A stretch of 22,636 nucleotides of DNA from Chloroflexota bacterium (GTDB lineage: Bacteria > Chloroflexota > Anaerolineae > Promineifilales > Promineifilaceae). Shown piece after piece: positions 16,766-22,636 of this stretch. The stretch is from assembly GCA_020353135.1 (NCBI GenBank), contig CP070688.1:596010-618645 (forward strand), in the 5' to 3' direction. Each line of letters starts with the position of its first letter. Positions within the stretch are counted from its first letter, which is position 1. The translations under genes and the position numbers were made by a program. A model generated the notes under the pieces. The model saw nothing but the letters and a program-made list of their open reading frames with translations, was not told the DNA's origin and searched no databases.

Positions 16766-17911
16766 ATGGCTCCTATGCACATTTTAATCGTCTCAAGTTA
16801 TCATGGCGGGAGTCACCAGGCCTGGGCCGAGGGCTATGCCCGCCACAGTTCGCATCAAGTCGAATGTTTGTCGCTGCCCGCCCGTTTCTGGAAATGGCGA
16901 ATGCACGGGGGAGCAGTCACCCTGGCTCGACGGTTCCTAGCTGGTCTCGAATCTGGCGACATCACCGCACCGGATCTGTTTCTCTTCACCGATATGGTGG
17001 ATATGACCACTTTCCTGGCGTTGGTCCGCCGCACTTGCCCAATTGATCCGGCTGTCCTGTACATGCACGAAAATCAACTCACATACCCGCTGCCAGAGAC
17101 CACGGAGACTGGACCGATGAGAAGGCAGAAGGGGGAACGGGACCTGCACTACGCGTTCGTGAATTTCGTTTCAATGCTGTCTGCCGATCGGATCTACTTC
17201 AATTCCGAGTTCCACCGCCAGGAGCTGTTCGTAGAGCTGCCCAAATTTCTGCAACACTTCCCTGAGCATAAGGAGTTGCAGTCGATTCCCGCGCTGGAGA
17301 CGAGGAGTAAGGTACTGCCCGTTGGCGTTGAGTTTGCACGTTTGGGAACCAGGCCTGAGAAGGTCATTCCTGGCCAGCCGCCTTTAATCATCTGGAACCA
17401 GCGTTGGGAATATGACAAGAATCCGGGCCAGTTCTTCAGCGCCTTAATCACCCTTGCCAGAGAGGGACATCCATTTCGTCTGGCCGTCTGTGGTGAGAAC
17501 TATGCGCGAGAACCATCTGAATTGGACGCCGCTTACGAGCAGTTGGCCGATAGGATCGTCCATTGGGGATATGCCAGCCAGCCCGATTACGCCCAGCTTC
17601 TTTGGCAGGCCACAGCAACCGCTTCCACGGCCTTTCATGAGTTCTTCGGCATCAGTGTCGTGGAATCCATGTATTGCGAAACGTATGCAGTACTTCCAGA
17701 CCGTCTAAGCTATCCAGAGCTAGTCCCAGCTGAGATGCACCAGGATTGTCTGTATGGATCGGATTCGGAACTTGTACAAAAGCTGAGATGGGCAATCGAC
17801 AACCCGGAATCTGCCTGGGAGACCGGACGTCGTCTCGCGCAAAGCGCTGTTCGCTTTGATTGGCGGCGACTGGCGGCGGTGTACGACTCCGAATTTGAAC
17901 GATTGCGCTGA
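16766..17911 (+). CDS. Glycosyltransferase of the tRNA-queuosine alpha-mannosyltransferase (DUF3524/GTDC1) family
   Basis: 381 residues; the ATG at 16766 or 16775 may be used. The N-terminal domain (about 4-168) has the DUF3524 signature: ILIVSSYHGGSHQAWAEGYA with RHSSHQVECLSLPARFWKWRM, then YMHENQLTYP (99-108) and an F-N-S-E-F-H motif (145-150). The C-terminal half is a GT-B/GT4 nucleotide-sugar domain: WNQRWEYDKNP (210-220), VCGENYA and FHEFFGISVVESMYC (290-304), the E-x7-E-type donor site. The vertebrate member (GTDC1, QTMAN) attaches mannose to queuosine in the tRNA-Asp anticodon. The sugar and acceptor of bacterial members are not clear to me, so only family membership is claimed. It lies 72 bases before glgP on the same strand and is cytosolic by lack of any signal or membrane segment. 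Confidence 0.85.
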   Translation: MAPMHILIVSSYHGGSHQAWAEGYARHSSHQVECLSLPARFWKWRMHGGAVTLARRFLAGLESGDITAPDLFLFTDMVDMTTFLALVRRTCPIDPAVLYMHENQLTYPLPETTETGPMRRQKGERDLHYAFVNFVSMLSADRIYFNSEFHRQELFVELPKFLQHFPEHKELQSIPALETRSKVLPVGVEFARLGTRPEKVIPGQPPLIIWNQRWEYDKNPGQFFSALITLAREGHPFRLAVCGENYAREPSELDAAYEQLADRIVHWGYASQPDYAQLLWQATATASTAFHEFFGISVVESMYCETYAVLPDRLSYPELVPAEMHQDCLYGSDSELVQKLRWAIDNPESAWETGRRLAQSAVRFDWRRLAAVYDSEFERLR

Positions 17912-17922
17912 CCTGCTATGAT
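17894..17922 (+). promoter_or_regulatory. Promoter candidate for glgP at the end of the glycosyltransferase gene
   Basis: TTTGAA (17894-17899), a 17-base spacer and TATGAT (17917-17922) preceded by TGC (extended -10). The predicted start is about 55 bases before the glgP ATG, so glgP can be transcribed independently of the gene upstream. Confidence 0.5.
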
Positions 17923-17983
17923 CGTCGGCTGCATTCAACGAATCAGTCAAAAATTCAATAAATTGTGAGGTTTCAAACGTAAC

Positions 17984-20122
17984 ATGACCCCGATTGATGA
18001 TCGAGTACCGTCGAAGATTGGCAGGTTAGGTGAACTTGCCTACAACTTGTGGTGGAGCTGGAATCCGGAGGCCCGATCGCTTTTTAAGCTACTGGATGGA
18101 GCGCTGTGGAGGAGCACGCAGCATAATCCGGTACAGATGTTGCAGGAGATTAGACCTGAAGATTTGCGGAAGGCCGCCAATGACTCGCTCTTCTACAGCT
18201 ACTACAAAAAGGCGATTCTGGCATTTGACCGCGAAATGGCCAGCGACCGGACCTGGTTTAACCGCCAATATCCTGAACTCAATGGCTTTCTGACCGCCTA
18301 TTTCTCGGCCGAGTTCGGGCTGCATAGCTCTTTGCCGATCTATTCCGGTGGGCTCGGAATCCTTTCCGGCGATCACGCCAAGGAAGCCAGCGACCTCGGC
18401 ATCCCGCTCGTGGGCGTCGGATTTATGTACCCGCAAGGCTATTTTCGCCAGCGCGTCCCTTCCCACGGCTGGCAAGAAGCGGTATACGAGCAATTGGATA
18501 TGGGGCGCGCCCCGATCATACCTGCGCTTGACGATGATGGGCAGGAGAGAAGGGTATCGGTTCCAATGAGCGGCCGGATCGTGAGCGCTCGCATTTGGCA
18601 CGTGCGGGTCGGCCGTGTGCCCTTGTATCTGTTGGATACCGACGTGGACGAGAACGATCCGTGGGATAGAGAATTGTCGGCGCGCCTTTACTCGGGCGAC
18701 ACGGAACATCGAATTAGGCAGGAGATAATGCTTGGCATTGGCGGTGTTCGCGCACTACGTGCTCTAAAGATAGAACCGAGCGTCTGGCATATGAATGAGG
18801 GACATTCGGCATTCCTCGTCCTTGAGTGCATCCGGGAACGGGTCAGCAAAGGAATGAGCTTCGAGGATGCGGCCGCCAACATTGAGCAACGATCGCTTTT
18901 CACAACCCACACGCCGGTGCCAGCCGGACACGATGCCTTTCCATTCCACATGGTGGAGCAGTATTTCTCCGGCTACTGGGACGAACTTGGGCTGACGCGA
19001 GATGAGTTCCTGGATCTCGGCCGGCATGAGGAAGAATGGGGAACCAGTTTCAACATGACGGTTCTTGCCCTCAAAATGTCTGGCTTGTCTAATGGCGTAA
19101 GCAAGCTACACGGAGAGATTTCGCGGAAGATGTGGCAGCCTGTCTGGCCTGCGCGCGCAGAAAACGACGTCCCAATCACGCACGTGACCAATGGCGTCCA
19201 TGTCCCGACCTGGACGCCAATGGAAATGCACCAGCTATATCGCAAGTACCTTGGGCCTGATTGGGTTGAAATACATGACGATCCAGCCATCTGGGAAAGG
19301 ATGAATGATGTGCCAGACGACGAGCTATGGGCGCTGCACGTGAACCTAAAACGCAAGATGGTCGGCTATTTTCAGGAGCTCGCCCGCAGAAGATGGATTG
19401 ACGGCACAAATGATCCGACGCAGGTTATGACCAGCGGCACATTTCTCGCTCCAGAGGCGTTGACGATCGGTTTTGCCCGCCGTTTCGCGACCTACAAACG
19501 GGCCATGCTCGTGTTTCGTGACGTAGAAAGGCTTGAGCGCATTGCGCTGGATATCCACCGGCCGGTACAGTTCGTCTTTGCCGGCAAGGCTCATCCGGAA
19601 GACGATCCCGGCAAACAACTGATACAGAACGTCTACAATATGGCCAAGCATCATCGTCTTGGCGGGCGAGTCGCTTTCATCGAGGATTACGATATGCACA
19701 TGGCTCGCTATCTCGTCCAAGGCGTTGACGTCTGGCTCAATACCCCGCGGCGACCGCGCGAGGCAAGCGGAACGAGCGGTCAGAAAGCCACGCTAAATGG
19801 CATTCCCAATCTTAGCGTGCTCGATGGCTGGTGGGTTGAAGGTTACAACGGCGCCAACGGCTGGGCCTTCGGCGACGGAGATGAATTGGCCGACTCCGAA
19901 GCCCAGGATGCCAAGGACGCGGATGCGTTCTACTCCTTGTTAGAGGATGAGATCATCCCGCTTTACTACGCCAGAGATCGAGACGACATTCCCAGAGGTT
20001 GGGTAGCGATTATGCGTGAGGCAATCAGATCAAACGCCCCCCGATTCTCCACGCGCCGCATGCTGAAGGAATATGCGGCCCTATATGTGCGGACGATAGA
20101 GAAAGACCAAGCGCCCGGATGA
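17984..20122 (+). CDS. glgP: Alpha-glucan phosphorylase (GT35, DUF3417-type)
   Basis: 712 residues. The enzyme releases glucose-1-phosphate from glycogen or maltodextrins using phosphate and pyridoxal phosphate. The N-terminal DUF3417 region (about 10-110) opens IGRLGELAYNLWWSWNPEAR. Then come FSAEFGLHSSLPIYSGGLGILSGDH, HMNEGHSAFLVLE, THTPVPAGHDAFP, HVTNGVHVPTW, GFARRFATYKRA, FAGKAHPEDDPGK, and the cofactor site EASGTSGQKATLNG with the PLP lysine at 601. The C terminus ends in a helix, RMLKEYAALYVRTIEK. It belongs to the shorter bacterial/archaeal class, about 130 residues shorter than muscle phosphorylase. A GAGG about 12 bases before the ATG is a slightly distant ribosome site. No other glycogen gene is near. 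Confidence 0.96.
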   Translation: MTPIDDRVPSKIGRLGELAYNLWWSWNPEARSLFKLLDGALWRSTQHNPVQMLQEIRPEDLRKAANDSLFYSYYKKAILAFDREMASDRTWFNRQYPELNGFLTAYFSAEFGLHSSLPIYSGGLGILSGDHAKEASDLGIPLVGVGFMYPQGYFRQRVPSHGWQEAVYEQLDMGRAPIIPALDDDGQERRVSVPMSGRIVSARIWHVRVGRVPLYLLDTDVDENDPWDRELSARLYSGDTEHRIRQEIMLGIGGVRALRALKIEPSVWHMNEGHSAFLVLECIRERVSKGMSFEDAAANIEQRSLFTTHTPVPAGHDAFPFHMVEQYFSGYWDELGLTRDEFLDLGRHEEEWGTSFNMTVLALKMSGLSNGVSKLHGEISRKMWQPVWPARAENDVPITHVTNGVHVPTWTPMEMHQLYRKYLGPDWVEIHDDPAIWERMNDVPDDELWALHVNLKRKMVGYFQELARRRWIDGTNDPTQVMTSGTFLAPEALTIGFARRFATYKRAMLVFRDVERLERIALDIHRPVQFVFAGKAHPEDDPGKQLIQNVYNMAKHHRLGGRVAFIEDYDMHMARYLVQGVDVWLNTPRRPREASGTSGQKATLNGIPNLSVLDGWWVEGYNGANGWAFGDGDELADSEAQDAKDADAFYSLLEDEIIPLYYARDRDDIPRGWVAIMREAIRSNAPRFSTRRMLKEYAALYVRTIEKDQAPG

Positions 20123-20176
20123 TCATTGACTTCCCGGGAATTGGTTATGAAGGTCATATGATAGTCCTGACGTAGG

Positions 20177-20524
20177 ATGACGAGCGTGCTGCGCCGTACC
20201 GGTTATGTCCTAATAGTGATCGTTTGGTTGGTGCTGATGGCGTTGCCGATCCTAGCATTCATTCTGGCCGCCCGTGGCGAGCTGATGATAGGCGATGACC
20301 AGTCAAGCAATATCAGGCTCTTCATGGTCAATGAAGATGAGGTAAAGGGCATTGGCTTCCAGCGAGCAAAGAAGGCGCACTCGAGGAACGATGGTTGTTA
20401 CCGTACTTCGGTCAGATACTTGCTTTGGGAAGGGAGGGATTCAAACCTCAATATCAGTTATTGTGCCTGCCATGATCCTGACACAGGCTATGCCGATGCT
20501 TCAAGGACGTGCGAGAGTCGCTAG
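20177..20524 (+). CDS. Small exported or membrane-anchored protein with Cys-containing C terminus
   Basis: 115 residues. One transmembrane segment (about 10-33, VLIVIVWLVLMALPILAFILAA) follows a short basic N terminus, so the remainder is probably outside the membrane. The soluble part has a fold-like pattern, GELMIGDDQSSNIRLFMVNE, then GCYRTSVRYLLWEG and YCACHDPDTGY, and a final Cys near the C terminus. The four cysteines could pair as two disulfides in an oxidising compartment. I associate this kind of protein with Chloroflexota, but no function is known to me. No clear Shine-Dalgarno precedes the ATG; a TATGAT at 20157-20162 lies 14 bases ahead, so the 5' leader may be very short. Confidence 0.7.
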   Translation: MTSVLRRTGYVLIVIVWLVLMALPILAFILAARGELMIGDDQSSNIRLFMVNEDEVKGIGFQRAKKAHSRNDGCYRTSVRYLLWEGRDSNLNISYCACHDPDTGYADASRTCESR

Positions 20525-20543
20525 TCAAACGGCATGCTGTCAC

Positions 20544-20566
20544 CCACATGGTTGATGTGGTACAAT
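20544..20566 (+). promoter_or_regulatory. Promoter with adjoining inverted repeat before the 20585 gene
   Basis: CCACAT (20544-20549) and ATGTGG (20555-20560) form an inverted repeat directly abutting a TACAAT -10 (20561-20566). The predicted start is about 12 bases before the ATG at 20585. The placement suits a repressor operator. Confidence 0.4.
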
Positions 20567-20584
20567 TTGGGTGGGTAGTTACAG

Positions 20585-21082
20585 ATGGATACACAAGATC
20601 TTAGTCAGGCCGAACAAAGCAACGTGCCCACGCGAAAACAGGCCGAACGAGACGCCGCTTTGCGCAAGTTCAACCTACTGTTCGTATATGGCCCGATTGG
20701 CTTGATTGGCGCTGTCTTACTTGGCCTCGTCATCCTTCTATTGATCGTTGCGCTCAATCCGCCTAGCGATGAAGCGCTTCTGTTCATATCCGGCCTGGCT
20801 GACGTAGCCATAGTGATAGCGCTGATTCCGATCCTGATCATTGGTGCGGCCGCGCTCGGTGTGATAGCCTACGGCTATGTCAGGGCGAGGCAACAAGGCA
20901 TGGCGCCTGTTCGACAGACGCAACGGCTGCTGTGGCGAATGGACAATGTGATTGGCCGGCTTCGCGGCCGGACGGAAGAGACTGCATCGAAAGTGGCTCG
21001 CCCATTCATCTCAGCGCATGGCATTGTCGCCTATATTAAGTCGCTCATAAACCAAGCTTTGAGACTGGTCAAGCGGAGTTGA
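20585..21082 (+). CDS. Two-helix membrane protein of unknown function
   Basis: 165 residues. A charged N-terminal segment of about 28 residues (Gln/Glu/Arg-rich) precedes two hydrophobic helices (about 30-57 and 66-97), so both ends face the same side, most likely the cytoplasm. A basic amphipathic region (VRARQQGMAPVRQTQRLLWRMDNVIGRL) and a C-terminal helix (YIKSLINQALRLVKRS) follow. It is preceded by its own promoter and followed after three bases by another small membrane protein. No family was recognised. Confidence 0.72.
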   Translation: MDTQDLSQAEQSNVPTRKQAERDAALRKFNLLFVYGPIGLIGAVLLGLVILLLIVALNPPSDEALLFISGLADVAIVIALIPILIIGAAALGVIAYGYVRARQQGMAPVRQTQRLLWRMDNVIGRLRGRTEETASKVARPFISAHGIVAYIKSLINQALRLVKRS

Positions 21083-21085
21083 TAC

Positions 21086-21301
21086 ATGCTTGAATCTGAC
21101 AACAACTGGAAAACAAAGATCCTCATTGGCAGCACCGTTATCGGTGCGCTTTCCGGCCTCGCCGCCGGCTTCTTGCTCAGCCGCACTTCTGATGAGCAAG
21201 GCGGCGGTCCGCCCAAGATCAAAACCTCGGATGCGCTAAGGCTAGCAGTTGGCGTTATCGGCTTAGTTCGGGGAATCGCCGCACTGGGGGATCCGGACTA
21301 A
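21086..21301 (+). CDS. Small single-helix membrane protein
   Basis: 71 residues. The ATG has GGAG seven bases upstream and lies three bases after the previous stop, so the two are probably translated together. One transmembrane helix (about 12-31, ILIGSTVIGALSGLAAGFLL, Gly-rich as in tightly packed or oligomeric helices) is followed by a polar linker with GGGPPK and a second amphipathic or weakly hydrophobic segment (LRLAVGVIGLVRGIAALG). It resembles YtxH-like or accessory small membrane proteins, but the assignment is not firm. Confidence 0.7.
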   Translation: MLESDNNWKTKILIGSTVIGALSGLAAGFLLSRTSDEQGGGPPKIKTSDALRLAVGVIGLVRGIAALGDPD

Positions 21302-21315
21302 TTGATGAACGCCTC

Positions 21316-21684
21316 ATGCACACAATAATTCTGGTCGACGACGACCGGACCAATACAACGTTAATCCGAATGCTTCTTGAGATGGACGGGTTCAGCGTTG
21401 TTGCCTGCCCCGACGTCGAAAGGGCTCAATTGGCCACGCACAACGGCGCTGATGCGTTCGTGATCGATTGTAATCTGGCCCACGGTGACGACGGCATTGA
21501 GCTTCTTAAGGCTATTAGACTGGGCTCGACCAACGCTAGATCTGACGTGCCGGTGATAATGACCTCAGGCGATGATAGCCGAGGTGCGGATGCCGAGCAG
21601 GCCGGAGCCACACGATTCTTGGTTAAGCCGTATTCTCCGAGCACGCTTTCGGCCCATCTTGGCGAATTGCTCAGCCGGGACTAA
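21316..21684 (+). CDS. Stand-alone response-regulator receiver domain
   Basis: 122 residues, a single CheY-like receiver with no output domain. The acidic pocket is Asp8-Asp9 in LVDDD, the phosphoacceptor is Asp51 in AFVIDCNLA, the conserved Thr is Thr83 in IMTSGD, and the conserved Lys is Lys104 in FLVKPYS. All phosphorylation residues are intact. It probably relays phosphate or binds a partner rather than DNA. No histidine kinase is in the window. It starts 14 bases after the preceding membrane protein with no clear ribosome site and ends 26 bases before the PHP gene, so it is probably in one transcript with both neighbours. Confidence 0.9.
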   Translation: MHTIILVDDDRTNTTLIRMLLEMDGFSVVACPDVERAQLATHNGADAFVIDCNLAHGDDGIELLKAIRLGSTNARSDVPVIMTSGDDSRGADAEQAGATRFLVKPYSPSTLSAHLGELLSRD

Positions 21685-21696
21685 GCTAGTTGAGCC

Positions 21697-21703
21697 AGGA
21701 GAG
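21697..21703 (+). promoter_or_regulatory. Ribosome-binding site that fixes a TTG start
   Basis: AGGAGAG lies seven bases before a TTG at 21711. A stop codon (TGA at 21705) precedes it in the same frame, and the first in-frame ATG comes only after the conserved PHP motif. The TTG is therefore the best start for the downstream gene. Confidence 0.7.
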
Positions 21704-21710
21704 CTGAGAA

Positions 21711-22636
21711 TTGGCCCGATCGAGTCGGAGACGAAGTTCTGGAAAGCGGTACGGCCGCCAATGGCGACGCATAGACCTCCATCTGCACACGCCAGCCTCC
21801 AATGATTACCAGGAACCACAGGTAACATACCTGGACATCCTACGTCAGGCTGAGGCCCGTGGTCTCGACATCATATCCTTCACGGATCACAATACGGTGG
21901 CCGGGTATGCTGCCATGCGGCGCGAGATTGGGGAGCTTGAGCTTCTAGAAAAGCTTGGACGCCTGAAAGCAAATGAAAGCCGGCGACTGGCGGAATATCG
22001 CCGTTTGCTGAAGAAAATCCTTGTTCTCCCGGGCTTTGAGTTCACGGCGACCTTTGGCTTTCATATTTTGGGCATATTTGACGGCGACACACCTGTTACC
22101 TACCTGGAGCACCTTCTCTTGTCGCTCAATGTGCCGATCGACCTTCTGCCCAGTGGAAGTTCGACCGTGGGCGCTACCAGCGATGTCCTGACTGCATATC
22201 GGGTAATCAACGAAAGCGGAGGTCTGGTAATCGCAGCTCATGCTAACTCCAGCAATGGTGTGGGCATGCGTGGCCTCGATTTCGGCGGACAAACGAAAAT
22301 CGCCTACACTCAGGATCCAAATCTACACTGCCTCGAGGTGACGGACCTGGAGAAACGCGGCCGTTACACGACTCGTCGATTCTTCGACGGTTCAAAACCC
22401 GAATACCCGCGAGCCATGCGTTGTATTCAGGGTTCCGACGCACACAGGTTGATGCGCGATCCGCTTTCGCAGAAGAACATGGGTGTGGGTGACCGGGTAA
22501 CGGAGGTCCATTTGGAGCAGGTCAGTTTTACTGCTCTGGCCTCCGTGATTCAGGGTAATGACTTGTCGCTAACCAGACCTTATCGAGGTCCGGCTTCTCC
22601 AGTTGACTTCGTTCAATTGGCCAGGGAGGAGGGACC
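21711..22636 (+). CDS. PHP-domain phosphoesterase, N-terminal part (probably PHP-ATPase, TrlF-like)
   Basis: Truncated by the window's right edge; 308 codons are visible from a TTG start. After a basic N-terminal stretch (ARSSRRRSSGKRYGRQWRRR) comes a PHP metal-binding domain: IDLHLHTPAS with His24 and His26, SFTDHN with Asp59-His60, a Glu in LPGFEF followed by TATFGFHILGIF, the His of IAAHANSS, and GSDAH. All metal ligands expected for a trinuclear phosphoesterase are present. The layout and the sequence after GSDAH (SFTALASVIQGNDLSLTRPYRGP) resemble PHP proteins that continue into an ATP-binding domain (TrlF-like), but that part is off the edge. A charged helical insert (about 75-100) splits the domain. 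It follows a receiver gene with a short gap. Confidence 0.8.
   Translation, partial: MARSSRRRSSGKRYGRQWRRIDLHLHTPASNDYQEPQVTYLDILRQAEARGLDIISFTDHNTVAGYAAMRREIGELELLEKLGRLKANESRRLAEYRRLLKKILVLPGFEFTATFGFHILGIFDGDTPVTYLEHLLLSLNVPIDLLPSGSSTVGATSDVLTAYRVINESGGLVIAAHANSSNGVGMRGLDFGGQTKIAYTQDPNLHCLEVTDLEKRGRYTTRRFFDGSKPEYPRAMRCIQGSDAHRLMRDPLSQKNMGVGDRVTEVHLEQVSFTALASVIQGNDLSLTRPYRGPASPVDFVQLAREEG

Noticed and set aside
18089..18709. 206-codon frame opposite glgP
   Set aside because: It is antisense to conserved phosphorylase motifs, has biased composition (His/Arg/Val) and no start signal, so it is a shadow of glgP.
20131..20140. Palindrome TTCCCGGGAA after glgP
   Set aside because: It has no loop and no T-run, so it cannot be an intrinsic terminator. 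As an isolated 10-bp palindrome it has no further support as an operator.
20425..20460. Minus-strand GGTTTGAATCCC resembling a tRNA T-arm
   Set aside because: The flanking bases do not give a 5-bp stem, no anticodon or acceptor arm fits, and the site lies inside the small membrane-anchored protein gene.

Overview
The window looks like a chromosomal core-plus-accessory segment of a member of the Chloroflexota (Anaerolineae or a nearby class). This placement is an inference. It rests on the style of the proteins (a DUF3417-type glucan phosphorylase, a MurJ with no neighbours from cell-wall operons, several small membrane proteins of a type I associate with this phylum), moderate GC and frequent TATAAT-type extended -10 elements. 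No plasmid, phage or insertion-sequence gene, CRISPR array, tRNA or rRNA was seen. No stretch longer than about 200 bases lacks a gene.

Layout. 1-2.7 kb: the 3' end of scpA (+) converges on an oligopeptide-type ABC substrate-binding protein (-), preceded by secG (-). 2.7-4.4 kb: an ABC ATPase and its membrane partner (+), overlapping by four bases. 4.45-6.7 kb: a two-helix membrane protein (-) diverges from murJ (+). 6.7-8.9 kb: recA (+) under a recognisable SOS promoter, then a two-S1-domain RNA-binding protein (+) with a near-consensus promoter, a structured leader and a strong terminator. 8.9-11.7 kb (-): ricT, an HD-domain hydrolase and moeA. 11.9-16.6 kb (-): iscX, nuoB, a fused nuoCD, nuoI and an Mrp/ApbC-type Fe-S carrier. 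16.7-20.1 kb (+): a short leader ORF, a glycosyltransferase of the tRNA-queuosine mannosyltransferase (DUF3524/GTDC1) family, and alpha-glucan phosphorylase. 20.2-22.6 kb (+): three small membrane proteins, a stand-alone receiver domain, and the first 926 bases of a PHP-domain protein that runs off the edge.

How the genes fit together. The nuo cluster encodes exactly the hydrophilic quinone-reducing (Q) module of complex I (NuoB, NuoCD, NuoI), without the NADH-oxidising or proton-pumping subunits. It is bracketed by two Fe-S biogenesis factors, IscX and Mrp. A local unit that builds and loads the Fe-S-rich Q module is a reasonable reading, made odder because this Mrp lacks the CxxC motif. The ricT-HD-moeA operon follows the mrp terminator and has its own promoter. 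The most novel biology is probably the bacterial DUF3524 glycosyltransferase and its leader ORF, the Q-module/Fe-S operon, and the small-membrane-protein/receiver/PHP block at the right edge.
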